The notes under the pieces were generated by a model that had not been told where the DNA came from, ran no database searches, and was given only the letters and a program-made list of their open reading frames with translations. Source: Eumeta japonica (lineage: Eukaryota; Arthropoda; Insecta; Lepidoptera; Psychidae). From it: DNA of 64,000 bases. The stretch spans positions 558,001-622,000 of the forward strand of contig BGZK01000141.1 of assembly GCA_005406025.1 (NCBI GenBank), given 5' to 3'. Position numbers and translations under genes: made by a program. Positions 45,786-58,712 of the stretch are shown piece by piece (positions within the stretch are counted from its first letter, which is position 1; each line of letters starts with the position of its first letter).

Positions 45786-46704
45786 ATCATTGGTCCTCCC
45801 CACCAAATCACGATTTCGTATGCAACTCACACGCACATTACATTTCAAATATGCAATTAATCAATACAAAATTCTAAAACCAAACAACAAACAAATATTT
45901 CTCCTAAAAACTAGTCCCTACCCGGGTAATTAAAAAACTATAAAAAAAAAAAAACTCTTTAATAAAATACATAGAACACACACAAATATAAAACACTTTT
46001 AAGCCCGTATAAGACACAATACAATTTTTAAATTTACATTAATTGCGCGGCTGTCCGTAACACATTTGGTCTAAAATAACGTGAATGACGTTGACATCGG
46101 TAGTTAGCTTCGGTTTAAGAATGATGATATAGGCACTTTAAAAAGTTTTAAATACGAGTATTGACTTTCTATCTTGTTTTTAACTAAATGCAAAATAAAA
46201 AGCATACACATGTAACATCTGTTGAATTTGAATATCGAAACTATGATATCACAACGTACATCAGTATCTGTTTTATTTGTATTTTACAAATTTTCTAGCG
46301 CTGTTAAGTCCTGCACTAACTTTGAACTATTTTTATAAAGCTACATATTAATTGACAACATAAAGTAAATAAGTAATTTGTAAAATCAAATGAACGATAC
46401 TAACAATCATTGCTCAGACAATGAGAAAATGAACGATCATATATAGGCTATATATGATTGTTCATTTAATATAGCGCTATCTAGGAAATGCAAAATTCAA
46501 GTTGCCTGTCATATTTTCTGAATTTTTGTAGTCAGTTTGTCAATCATTTTACAATGTTTCCGTGCAATGGTCCATAGAGTAGTAAAACTGAGAATATGTG
46601 TCAGAAGAATCATATTGTGGTTAATGTTCATTGTTATTGACATGAAATTAAATTAAAATATTATTACTCGATTTTGGACTTGGGAACTGAGTAAAATTCT
46701 AATT
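45786..46704. other. LINE flank and DUSP11 upstream region
   Basis: Sequence just right of the LINE (45790-45830, 'tcctccccac', 'gtatgcaactcac') is an imperfect inverted match to 42246-42288 on its left side. Then AT-rich DNA and the hairpin at 46427. Confidence 0.4.
46427..46476. repeat. AT-rich hairpin
   Basis: 'atgaacgatcatatata', spacer GGC, then 'tatatatgattgttcat': arms of about 17-18 bases with one mismatch. It lies 230 bases upstream of the DUSP11 start codon. Function unknown. Confidence 0.65.
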
Positions 46705-46727
46705 ATGTCTAAATCTATTCCAGACAG
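46705..46727 (+). CDS. DUSP11: DUSP11 exon 1
   Basis: A 23-base coding exon, seven codons plus AG. The start ATG follows AATT. The identity rests on perfect phase and sequence match with exon 2 (IPD-R-W). Confidence 0.7.
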
Positions 46728-48551
46728 GTAACTAAATATTCATTTATTATTATATTTCGAATTATCGACTGCATATTTTTTTTTTTAGGTTTATGTAAAT
46801 GTGTTAGATGCAATTATAATGAACTTTCTAATTCTAAGGCTTATAAGACGCGTCATATAATTTTTCCTCAATAAACGTTACCTGATGCTAAATATGAAGC
46901 GAATACTTGGCTGTGGCTTGTGTTTGATAACTATTTCTTCCAAGTATGAAGATTTATAAGTGTGCATGGGTCAAGACCCAGTTAAATAAAAAATTGGGTT
47001 TTGCTTATTTGTATGTACATTCAACATGGTTAATTGATTTTTATTTATTTTATTTTTTCTCTATACCAGGAAGACAAATAATTGCCTTTTTCTGTATTAA
47101 ATAGTCAACCAGAATTAATGTGCCAAATATTGATTTCAAAATAATGCACATTGTGAGTTTTATCGGGGAAAAGTATACTAAGATATGTGGTTTAATGAAT
47201 TAAAAAGTTTTTTATAGGTTTTTAGTAAATGTGGTGCAATTTTATATATTTTTTATAGTTATTAACAGTCGCACTACGAATAACTAAACAGTTCTAATAA
47301 CTAGTAACTTCAAATGTGAAGAAGACTCTTTGACATAAAATTCAATGCATATGAGATATGTGTCAATTGTATTCAGAAAGTTTTTGATTGTTTATAGAAA
47401 CATAGTGTATAATAGTATAGAAATTTAAATTGTATATTTATTCATTTATTTCATAAGGTATGCAAACATTGTATTTTTTTGTGGCCATAAGAATTTTGTA
47501 TTAGTCACAGGATTGTAATCCTAATTATGGGCACACAGCATGCTATGCAGAAAGAGAATAAGGAAGTATTAAATAATTAAAACAAAAGCAAAAATAATGA
47601 TTAATACTTATTCTTACTATATGATACTATTTATGTAAAAATTATAACCATAAAGACAATTTTCGTGGTGATAATAATGAGCAGCAATACATACAAAAGC
47701 AAAATGCTTTTGGGTTTAGCGTAAACCGAGGACCACCTATATGGATCGTTTGAATATATGCAGTTTAGCTTCAAAAATGTCCAGATCATTGTGCTTAGAT
47801 GCCAAATCATTCTAAAGGCGGTACATTCTTGAAATTGGGTTATAATAAGCATAGGGTGTATATGCATAAGGTGAATGTTCTGTGATGGCGAAATCTGTGC
47901 ACGGTGTTGAGTTTAATAGAGAGAAGAGGTGAAGGCAAGTTTACTATGTAAGGTATCAATTTGTGGAGATACAATAAATTGTATTGCTCTTAGCATATTG
48001 ACTCTTGTTAATTTTATTATTAATGCCTTTAATTCTTTCATGTTTACTGAAAAAATGGATAATTGAAATAAAAGCGTTTAATGCCTTAGTTCAGTCCTGA
48101 CATCCTTATGTCAAATATAAGTTATTGAACTATTTTAATGTTGATTATTAATTTTCTTCATTCTGACGTTACAATATTTTTCTCAATAAATTGTTTCTTT
48201 TAACCGAATAAATTGTATTTTAGAAGAGTATTTGTTAGTGTTGTTTAGTATTTTTTACTAGTGCGATGATCCTTCAATCAATTCAGTTAACTGGATTGAT
48301 TGAAGGATCTGATAGTCCAAGAGACAGACTTAAAACAATCTGAATCAGTTGTATAACTACAATCATTAGTTTATGACAATTTTTAGTCAACACTAAGGCA
48401 GTATTCTGTAATATGAAACATGTCCAATAAATTATTAATCATATAGATATCTATTTAAAATCTGTAAAATTCTAGGTGGCTGCCTTACACACCATGTGGT
48501 ACAATAATAGAGGGGACAAGAATCATTTGCTTCAAAGTGCCACTGAAAAAG
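46705..48551 (+). CDS. DUSP11: DUSP11/PIR1-like RNA 5'-phosphatase, first two coding exons
   Basis: Exon 1 is 46705-46727: ATG then SKSIPD and two bases of Arg, with donor GTAACT. Exon 2 is 48476-48551 after TTCTAG. Joined in phase they read MSKSIPDRWLPY, then PCGTIIEGTRIICFKVPLKK, matching the DUSP11/PIR1 N-terminus (human IPERW...PGTRFIAFKVPL). The family removes gamma and beta phosphates from RNA 5' ends in the nucleus. Donor GTAAAA follows 48551. The HCxxGxxR catalytic exon is not seen before 64 kb, so either the next intron exceeds 15 kb or the gene is truncated. A baculovirus-type phosphatase is a less likely relative. Confidence 0.75.
48268..48309. repeat. 42-bp palindrome without spacer
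   Basis: 'gatccttcaatcaattcagt' and 'actggattgattgaaggatc' around a central TA, one mismatch over 21-base arms. It lies in DUSP11 intron 1. A perfect cruciform-forming sequence of unknown role. Confidence 0.75.
48476..48551 (+). CDS. DUSP11: DUSP11 exon 2
   Basis: One base completing Arg plus 25 codons: WLPYTPCGTIIEGTRIICFK then VPLKK. Phase 2 in, phase 0 out. GTAAAAACC is a good donor. Confidence 0.78.
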
Positions 48552-50755
48552 GTAAAAACCTAGTAGAAAATAATTTTTGTATATAATGCATGTTTAATAG
48601 TGCCCTCTGTGGGCAGTTTTTAGAATTAAAATAGCATTGTAAAGTTTATTGCAATAATAGTACCTTGTATCACTCATAGATGTTGTTATATTCACAGTTA
48701 TTTTCTACTTCTTTCCTCTAGATGTCTCTGTTCGTTTTATTAAATTAAGGCTTTTAGAAGCAGTTTTATTAGATTTTAAGTAAATATGAATTGAAATTAT
48801 TACAAACTGATGCCACTACATATTAATATATATATGCGTCCCATTTGAGTGTTTTGGCTTCATCTTAATTATAAGGTTAGTGAGTCAAGGCCATATTTCG
48901 CCACATTGGTCTACTGTAGATTGGTTGAGATGTGTGTGTAAAGGAAGTAGCCAATCTATCAGGTATTGTCCAACCATATGAAAAGCCTAATATAACTGAT
49001 ATTATCTCAATCGGGGGAAAATTGCATAATAAGAAGTAGAAGGTATTATAACGTCAATAATTGCCACGGGATTTAGTGTCATGCAGTTACGACTGTTAAT
49101 GTCATTTTCATTATTATTTAAATTCTTAGTGTACTGTTTCAAAATTAGTTATTCATTACTAATTTACCTATTCATTTTGGTAGTTGGGCGTGTCTTTCAC
49201 ATTTTTTAAGGAACTGTTCGAACTGATGAAATTATTTTTAAAAACTTGTTTATAAAATTTTTAATTGATTCTCAATAATTAATTATTATTGTGACAATCT
49301 TATTTTAAAATAACATTGTATATATGCAATTGGGGCTATAAAATTAGGTGTAAGTATTCACTATTCCTCATTTATATATATAAGTCATCAGTGGCGTAAG
49401 TATTGATAAAGTGGTGCAATTCCTGGTGTATCAATAAAATTAGGATGTGTCCCAAAGTAAAGGTGGTACACAATTGTTATTTTGGTGCAATGTTAAATAT
49501 GATCATTACACAACAAAATTACTTATCGCTTAAGACTAGATACTCACCATAACGCGGAACACGGGTACGCGGTTAATGAAGGTCGCGGGCCGAGATACGC
49601 CTAAAGAAACATGTCTAGACGAGGCCGCATACTGATGAAGACTCTTTCTAGAAGCCTAGACTCTTATATGTCATGAAAGTGTTTAGCATCGGTTATTATT
49701 AGGCTGATTTTCATAGATACCAGCGATTGCCGACATAGATCGGGGTCTAGTCTAGAATGTATTCCAGACGGTATGCTTGTCGTCTGAAACGACTCTCTAT
49801 TCTGGCTAGCAGAAATATGTATGCACATATTTAGAAGCAAGTCTTACCTATTATTACATGAAAATTCACCTACAATACTGTGTGACCTCAGTTCTCCAAC
49901 TCTTTCTATTGGCTAATCTGCATAACATTGATGTTAATTAGAACTTACGTCAATGTCATCTAATTAAATTGAGGAAGGTTATTATCAGTATTCTAAATGG
50001 AAAAAATGTACCAATAATAATCATTGACAACGAATCAACAAAAGTTACATTATTAATCTATACTTGTCACTTGGTTCATTTATTTTAATCTGTTAACGTA
50101 AACTACTCTACGACTCAAATAGGATATATAAAAGGCGATAGAGTCGAATTTAATGTACCTCTGAATATAGACTTGTCACATGTACTATAGGAATTAACCA
50201 ATGGAATAATGTGTATATGGTGCGCCAGCCGAGAGAACGAAATGAGTGTGCGGGTGCCGTGTGAATCTTAAACGTAATCGGTTGAGAATTGTAACACCCG
50301 ATTGCACTAATTGAAGTGATTGATGTTCCCGTTGACTGCGGGATAGAGATACAATTATTTCTCTACCCTCTCAGTATGTTTTATTTGATTCGCTTTTAAA
50401 ACGATAGATAATACGTAAATTACATTTTATTAAATTTTTATTACTTCTATGGTTCAATTTCAAATTTTAAAATATATTTCTGATGCTAAAAATGTTCTCA
50501 CATTAATCACCATTGTAAAATGTAGTCTAAGAGGCTAGGTCATGATATTATTTGACCATTGTTCCTATTGGCATTAACATAAAATCGCAATATATTTCAT
50601 TTCGATTAAATGCCACAAAAAATGGACGTTCCTCGAAAATTCGCGAGGGCCTGAAATTGAATTTCGACTTTGAGCTAACTTGTAAAAGCAATTTTTGTTA
50701 AAAATAAATTTAAAAATATAGCAGCAGAGATGTGATTCCAATTTGCATTGAAAAG
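48552..50755. other. Presumed DUSP11 intron, no exon seen
   Basis: No phosphatase exon was recognised. A GC-richer patch at 49555-49800 is of unknown origin. Confidence 0.4.
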
Positions 50756-51485
50756 GTGGAACTAGGCATACTAGCGCAATCATTTAGAAAATTGTTCGCA
50801 GTCCTAATTTTTTTTAATAATATTTCGGAGAAGTTATAATTATAAAAGTGTAAGATGACAGTCGATATTTATTGACATTATTGTATAAACAAGAAAAAAT
50901 TCAAGAAACGGCCAAAAAAATTTTTTTTGCAATAAAATTTTTGGGAGAAGTATTATGGACCTTCCCATTCATTGCAAACTTAATACTTGTCTCTTAATAG
51001 CGTATGCGCACGGAGAACATATTGTTGTAAAGCATATAAAACATAGTAGAAAACAAATTATTTAAAATTTCAATCGACTGTATTGTTAATGATTATTCGA
51101 ACATTTAATAAAAAATGAAAAATTGTTATGTGACTATTTCTAAAGTAAACAATTTAATTGGGAAAATCCTAGATTTTCAGGAATTTTTATATTTCAAGCA
51201 TTTATTGCTATTAAAAGCGTGCGGAGACATATGGCAATAGATGCAGGATCTTTTCGAACCAAAATAGCCTAAAGATTGACAAAAAAAAATTATTGCAAAA
51301 AAAAAATAATTTTTGGCTGATTGTTATAACTTTTCCTTGTTTAAACAATAATGTCAATAGATGTTCGACTGCCATCTTAATTTTGTAAACAGGAGAACTT
51401 CCCCAACATTATATAAAAAAAAAAATAGTACTGCGAACAATTTTCTTTACGAATGCGCCAGCTTGTCCTGCAAGTTTTAAATCAG
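50756..51485. mobile_element. TIR element, about 180-bp inverted ends
   Basis: The left arm ('gaaaattgttcgcagt', 'agatgacagtcga', 'attgacattattgta', 'aaacaag') recurs inverted from about 51290 to 51485 ('caataatgtcaatag', 'actgcgaacaattttc'). Arm ends contain 'ctagcgcaatc' and 'gatgcgccag'-like sequence. The interior has no ORF. Confidence 0.75.
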
Positions 51486-53744
51486 ATTATATGAATATTC
51501 CTAATGATTATTTTGTTTATTTTTTCAACTTATTTTAACTATTGTTGTATCTCCTCACCAAAATGCGACTTTTCTTTTCATTGAAAGTTTTTAATTACTG
51601 AACAACATTAAAAAGAGGTTATACATTTTCATTAATGACATTAAGGTATGTGATCACTTGCCATCTTGTTCATAAATATGGCCTTTTATTGTAGCTCATC
51701 TAATATAAAGGTCATTGAGGTCAATTCAATTCCAGTGTAATTACCACCAAAACGAGAAATCGTTTGAAGATAGTATTATCTATTCGGAAATGTATAATTC
51801 TGGTTCTTTTATAACTTTTAATTAATTTAATTTGTATCTTTTAACTTTTATCGAGTAAGCCTTGGATTAAAATTTTCAAAATATAATTAGACTGAAGGTT
51901 TTATTGAGAAATTAATTTTATGCTACGCTTGTGAATTTTCACTATTAATATAGTGTTTGACACAATTCCCTATTTTTATTTTATTGATTAATTTAGAAAA
52001 GCAATAATGCTTTTTGTAAAATAATTTACACATTTCAAAACAGAATCTCTAAAACTCGAGAAAAAAGACGATCGACAATTGACGTAAATGTTGCAATATT
52101 TTTATGTGTGTATCTATTTCTGAATTATGTTTAAAATTGGTAATATGTAGTACGTTATACCGGAATATTTTATACTGGCCGAGTTCTATCTTTAATTTTG
52201 TACGTGTGAAAATACACATAATATTAAAGATAGATCTGTTAGTATGTAGTATTGACCGGTAAATTAGAGATCAATTTTTTTTCAATTCAGTTGTAGAAGT
52301 ACAATTTGGAATTGTTTTTCCAACATTGTTTAAATTTTGCCAGAAATTTTACAGAGAAACTAACAAAATCGGAATTGCTTTTACTTCGAGGTAAATAATT
52401 TTAAGTGATTTTAGATGGTATTTTATGATTTGAAGTACAAAAAAAAAAAGAACAACACTAATAATTGCCATTACAAGCAAAACTAAGAAAAACATCAATC
52501 GAAACAATAATAAAATAATTAACATTTGTTACGACTTTGACTGGCCGTTATTAGTGGTCGACGACTACGTTAATAAGCCACTTTACGTATGAGAACGACT
52601 TTTTACCAGTGCAAACTAAAATGTTCAGAACTTTTGTAACGGACAGTGGTACCTAATTGTAACGATGACACGATCGTGAGACTCTGGGTAATCTACTTAT
52701 TTAAGATCTAATAACGGATCGAAACAATGATATTGTTAAAAAATTTGGTTGATAAAAAAATAGTTTGACGTGTGTAATCCGACTTTGGTGCACGGTGTGT
52801 GGGCGGCTTTAACGTGTGTTAGTAAATTTTAATAGAGCGGTGTCGGGTCTTTAATCTATTATCCTGTCGGTCTCGTCGCGCCGCCCGTACGCTTTCCCCT
52901 TTGTATTTAGTGAATCTTGTACGCGAGCCTTATCTCAAAAGGATTTGACCAGTGATCCATCCTCCTTGTTCTGATATCCGTCCATTGTTGGTTATGACGT
53001 GTGAATAATTAAATTTTGACTTTATTAACACAATATGTGTCTTAACGTATTTTCTGCTCGTGTGCGTCTTGTACGTATCATCGGTATATTGTTTCTTTAT
53101 GTATCGTCAACTAGCGATCTATCTGACCTATGTTTTGGGATTTAAAAAAAAAATAATTTGGTTATTTTATAAAAATGCACTCAGTACTTAATAGAAGTTA
53201 TCAAAATGCCTCGATCTTGCAAATATCGTTTTACATTTGAAATATCTTTTGATAATTTTAAGTTATAAACATAGTTAAAATTTCACGAAAAATGTCATGA
53301 TTTTGGAGTACTTGTCAAAATCAACAGTGTTATTTATCGACGTAGGTTTATTCTATATTAACAGCGATACTATCTCGATGTGATTGATGATAACAATACT
53401 TTTCTCATTTACAATTAGCACACGACAAAAGCGCTGATTTATTCTGTTCAATACCAGCTTTTATTAGTCCGCTAGAGGAGTCGCCACCTTAAAACATGTT
53501 TGACTAACTGTCCGGCCCGACTCCACTCGTTGTCCAGTTACACGACAAACAAGCGCAGTCGTCGAACCGTGTTAATTTGTTGTGCACAGCTGCTACTGCA
53601 TCCCTCCGATATCATAAGCCGCTTACCGTGACGAATTAATACGTTTGGTATATGTATTATGTCGTGGAGTGTTAAGTGATTGGCGCATTTAGTATCTAAT
53701 TTTAAAATGAGATTATGCTCATAAGAACTATGGGTTAGAAAATA

Positions 53745-53815
53745 TTTTATTCCGATTCCGATCCAAATTCTTAATTCGATATCTATTCTCATCCCTATCT
53801 CAATTCCCGACGAGG
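53745..53815 (-). repeat. Degenerate GATTCC-type hexamer repeat
   Basis: 'ttccgattccgatccaaatt' and 'ctcatccctatctcaattcc' resemble the same degenerate pyrimidine-rich hexamer repeat seen at 1-140 and 440-545. Low-complexity, no gene. Confidence 0.55.
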
Positions 53816-54399
53816 CCATCGAAAAGCGTTCAATTCTATTGTTTAATATGTTTCTGTGTAACATGCGAAAAGTTCACAAGTTTCGCTTTAGTGGTTATTA
53901 TTTGGTGCTATGTGTTGTGGATTAGATAATCAGTGGGTTCGCGCTTCCTGTAGCAAACAGTTTATGCGGCTAGTGTGTACCCATGGCTTTGGTCATGTGC
54001 ATTATTATAAGGTAAATAATTATATTTTAATTCGACACAAATCTCTATCTTAGGCTTTAAATCTAAATTCTGGTTCCGATCCGCTACGTCTGATTTCTGT
54101 TTCGGCCTTAGATAATGAAATAGATTTTTTTGAAGATCGTTGAAAAATGCTTATGAATGTTTGAAGTTTAGCCCATCTTAGTCCGTGAATTTCTTCTGAA
54201 TTTTTCTGTTTTGTAAAGCACAATTTTTTTAATTTTAGGAACAATAAGCATTTATCAACATTTAGTCTCAATTGAAGGAAATTGAATAATTTAGCTCTTT
54301 GAGGTCGTATCAATGGTTCACCTTTAGCACTGAGTTTTCCGTGAAATTATTTACATTGAAAAGCAAGAAATTGTCTCTAATAAAAAAAAAAATCTGAAA

Positions 54400-54545
54400 C
54401 GGTTGACCCTGCAGGTCATTCCCAAAACTTCCCACTATGATGTTCATCGATGTGCTTTTGACTTTCTTGAGCTTTGTGTATTGTTTGAGTTTTTAAGCTT
54501 TTCGAGCTCAAAATTTTGAAAGACGGTTGACCCTGCAGGCCATCA
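54400..54545. repeat. Direct repeat with GGTTGACCCTGCAGG core
   Basis: 'acggttgaccctgcaggtca' at about 54400 and 'acggttgaccctgcaggcca' at about 54522, 122 bases apart, each followed by a similar 'cttcc/tttctta' stretch. TGACC-N5-GGTCA in the first copy is an everted pair of nuclear-receptor-like half sites. Probably an interspersed-repeat fragment. Confidence 0.5.
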
Positions 54546-55066
54546 CAGAAATTTCTTAGTATGCGTGGGTCGTTCGTCCGTTTTCAAGAAACTTAACGAA
54601 ACCAGTGACTTCGTCGGCGTCACCTGTTTCGAAACTAGTGATTTTCGTAACTAGCTATTTTTATTCGGCTACTGTCATTGTTTGCATAAATACTTTCACC
54701 AATTGTACAGTTACACATGAAACGAAAATAAATTAAATCACTATCTAAGTGTTTGTAGCTTATACAATTAAATCAATAAATTAACTTCCATTCATACTTT
54801 ATTCAGACTTTGGACTGACTGCATTAAATGTATTTATGATTGATTAGTGTTTATTATGAAACTATGATTTTAATAAAGTTATTGTAATGCAGGCGTATTT
54901 AAAAGTTAATTTGATTGTATATATAATGATGATGGACACTTATAGTTCATTCATTTATTTATTTACTGATATGTTTACAATTTTCTTACATTTTTTCAAC
55001 GTTTTCACTACCGTTTGTTTTTGCACTTTTATTTACACTGTACGATTATTTTGTTTGTTTGGCTAT

Positions 55067-55294
55067 TTACACAAAAATCTTTTTAGGTCTAAGTGAATAT
55101 TTAAATACGTCAATTGGGCAATTTTGTGTCTTCAATTGTGTGCGGCTGTTATTAATCGTGAGCCCTGTCTTGCTGAATATTCTCTCGCACGGAACTGAAG
55201 TTGCTATTATGTTGCCATACTTGCAATTATCTCCAAATACAATTTTCTCCCCTTTTCGTACAATTTTCTCAACCAATTTCAACAAGTCATGCAC
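55067..55294 (-). pseudogene. hAT transposase C-terminal (dimerisation domain) remnant
   Basis: The frame reads IIATSVPCERIFSKTGLTIN then SRTQLK, the signature of the hATC dimerisation domain at the end of hAT transposases. No N-terminal BED finger or DDE core is recognised upstream on this strand, so only the tail of a dead copy remains. Confidence 0.75.
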
Positions 55295-55815
55295 ATGTCG
55301 GGCGTTCGTGTTTTGTCTTCGATACTCTGCCTGACGCCTTTAAATTCACTCGACCATTATTGAATATTAGATAACGAAGGGGCAGCACACTCCCCTTAAA
55401 CAGCATCCCTTCCTCTTATTATGTTTGGTTAAGAATTAAATAGCAGCGCGACTCTCTTACACCAGCACTCTAGTACCATCAGGATGTGCTGGTACTAGAT
55501 GAGCACAATCTTAAATTTTGACGCATCGACTTTATTCTTATCAGTCTTCGGCTTTGTCACTTGCTCTAGAGTAATTATTATTAAACTTAAAAAAATATTA
55601 TTAAACTCGTTTAATAAACAGATTTAAAAAAAAAAATACTGTAGAGCCTAATACGTCTCTCCAGTGCAAACTGTATTGAAACGAGGTATTTCGTGTTAAA
55701 CGACCTTAGAAAACTGTTTATATACAAGCTCATATTTAGAGTTTGGAAGGAATTTGAAGTTTGAAGTTCGAAAATTCAATATCTTATATATCAACAAAGA
55801 TCGTAAAAACGAAAA

Positions 55816-56390
55816 ATGTACTTCATTTTGGAAGGGCATGACAACTGTGAATCACCCTTAATTCCACGGTTTTCTGTTATAATCTGGAATGTTAAAGGGA
55901 AAATGCAACTTCGTATCTCTTCTCAAATCCAATCACACAAGTGTCTCAAAAAGGATGGTAGTTTCTTAAAAACTGAATACAAGATTACTGTTAATTTAGG
56001 TAATCGTTGTATCTTGAATGTTGTCAGAGTACGACCATTTGTTTATTGGACGTTATTGAAAAGCTCTGTAAAAATAAACAGAAACGTCGAATTATCATAC
56101 ACTATAACATTCGTAACGCTCACAAAATTACAAACAAGCTATTACTTAAGCCAAAAAAATGTAGAACTCATAAGGCATTTTCTGTGCGGTCCCGAGTTAG
56201 TACCTTGTCATACCTTGCGCATCCTTCCTTATTGCACATCGCTACGTGGGACGTCCTCTCACTGGGTGGAATGACGAGCGGGTGAAGATCGCAGGTCACC
56301 GTTGGTTGCTGTTAAACCAAAATCGTACTTTTTAGAAATCTAGGAGAGAGGGCTATGCCTATCAGTGGACGTTTAATGGCTAAAATAAAC
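55816..56390 (+). repeat. Probable LINE 3'-end remnant
   Basis: Two overlapping frames (ATG 55816; ATG 56007) are open for 90-150 codons without a recognised domain. The end, 'agagagggctatgcctatca' then 'gtggacgtttaatggct', resembles the 3' tail common to lepidopteran Jockey/CR1-type LINEs. This part is by recall only. Confidence 0.35.
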
Positions 56391-58712
56391 GAACTAATTC
56401 TTCCCATTTCCAATAATTAAAAATCTATCACGTGCTTAACGATTTTCGCCAGAAAAGGCCTGTCAAAGAGTACAAAAAAAAATATATTGAGAACAATATG
56501 GAGAAGTGTGTTAGAAGTTACAAAATATTGGTTTTAAATTAATCAGAGATTAAGCCCTTTAAAGCAGAGAACGTAAAAAAAAAAAATTAGCGAAAATGGC
56601 AACGGATTGCAAATTAACACAAACTTCACAAGGTCTGTATTCTAAGTGCCTCACCTTATCAGTCGGGTATCTACAGGCATCTCGACGACCCTATTCAGGG
56701 TAACTAGTATCAAAAACCGCAGTACCTAATATTATAAAATCGTTTTTAGTCTCCATCAATATCATTATTTTATTGAAATATTATAAACAATATTACAATA
56801 AAATAATGCCTTTTTAGCATGTTTCATTTCGTGGTTAAAAATATCAATATTTTGCTGACTTGTGAAAATCGTCGTTATTGACGTTTTAGACCAATTATCA
56901 AATGTTTTGCTTGTGTCAAAAGTAGCAACGTACAAAAATTTCTATATCAATAACAGCAAAACCCTGAGTATCAAAACCCATAATTGAAGTTACTTTTTAA
57001 TGTAAAGTTAAACAAAATATATATAATTGTCCATAATTGAAGTTACTTTTTAATGTTTTAAAGTTTGATAATTGGACATTAGATATTTACATTCAATTTG
57101 CAATGTAATGAAAATTAGATATAAGCGTATTTTCATTAATATAATCAAATAGTATCCCTCCTGACATTTTGTGTCAGTAGACTTTGTGGTCTTCTAAAGG
57201 TTTCAAACATTCCTCTAATTTAGCCCCTCAGTGTACTTCGTCTTGCCTTTTAATTAATTACATCGTATTTAAGTCCCGACGACTTTATCATTTCTGTCTA
57301 GTTACAACAAATTAATCTGGATCGGTGTAAAGCAAAGAAGTTTGAAGCAGAACATATTAGGACTGACCATGAGATTTGCCACGAGAGTATAAAATTTGAC
57401 TGGCGAATGTCATTTGGCGCCTAATATATTTACCAATTCATTCATTTGTCGTCAAATACTAAAAGACTAATGATTTTAATTTATTAAACTTTAACTATAA
57501 ATCTTCGCTTCCCATTTTAAATAAAAAAAAAATTCCTTGAATATTACTTACTTTATCTTTGTAAAGTATGTAACAATTGCAAAGGAATCAATCATTCTAT
57601 GTGCACAGCATCATTTTCAACGTAATAATACAATTAACATAATCGCCTGTGGTCACACAATCAGTCGCATTTGATCGCGATTTTACCCATACCCGTTCCT
57701 TTCGAAAAAATCTTGAAAACCATCGAGTCTATTTTTAAAAATTCTATCGATTTAAGAAACTGGTTATGTATATGATTCCAGTCATACAATTGTATTGACT
57801 CAGACATTAAATTTCTCTGAATATTTAGAAAGAAGAAAATGCCCGATAATAGGCTGGCCCTTCAAATCTCTAATTGAATGAGATTACAATACGAATAGAC
57901 AGACGAATTTTATCGCGAGATAATAAAGGACTGCAGTAGACTGTTTTTAACTTCCAGCTATGAAAAATGAAAAGTGTCTTTTTTACAAATTTTGTAAACT
58001 TATCTAATGATAAATTTTAAAATCGAAATTAAAAGAGCATATTGACCCTTACTAAATGCATCGAAATAGGTTGAATGATGAAGATCCATTATTGGAAAAA
58101 AAATTTTCAAAAAGTGCTTATTATTAGAATATTTTTTAAATTATTTTACGGATAAATTCCAGAGCTAACTAACTATTCTGCAAGCAACTTCGATTGTTGT
58201 AAACTGCATTAAAATCGGTTAGTTCGTTGGAGAGATATCGTTAATGGAAAATTCTAAAAAGGGTTTTTTTTTTCACAAAAAATATTTAAATTTTTCATGA
58301 ATTGATATTTAGTACTGGGACATCCTTTTCTGCTTAGAAAACTGCGTCGAATGCAGTAAAGCAGATTAAATTCGAAAAACTTGTTGGAAAGGTAACGTAG
58401 TTAAAAAATAAAACTTTTTTTAAATAAATCTAGATGTTTAATCTCTAAAAGTTCAAAAGTGTTAGATAGATACTGCTCTTTATAATACTTTTTTTGCTTT
58501 TTATTAATGAGAGCATCAATACATTTTTCAGTTCGGTTATTCACCATACCCCTTAATAATTATAGTTTCTCATTAGAATTAAATTCCATTTACATTATAG
58601 CGTTGGCAAACGGATACAGTAAAAAAAATATATTATGATTGTTAAGGGATATAAAGAATAGTATATCTATTCAATACAATTAAAACACCAAAAGAAATAT
58701 GTCGCTAATTTA
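56391..58712. other. No gene seen
   Basis: AT-rich sequence with a repeated 'cataattgaagttactttttaatgt' phrase near 56978-57055. No supported coding frame. Confidence 0.45.

Larger units (their letters stand above)
51486..55066. other. No gene seen; scattered repeats
   Basis: GC-richer patches at about 52790-52930 and 53460-53640 could be regulatory or repeat-derived. Two copies of 'acggttgaccctgcagg' occur at about 54401 and 54523. Confidence 0.4.

Noticed and set aside
46788..46930. Plus frame LCKCVRCNYNELSNSKAYKT after a TTTTTTTAG acceptor
   Set aside because: Short cysteine-bearing frame in DUSP11 intron 1. It does not fit between the two exons, which already join in phase.
48720..48783. 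Exon-like segment after TTTCCTCTAG as DUSP11 exon 3
   Set aside because: In the required phase it reads MSLFVLLN then stop, with no likeness to the phosphatase.
53960..54000. TGTACCCATGGC as part of a VHCTHG phosphatase motif
   Set aside because: Surrounding codons do not match the catalytic loop in any frame.
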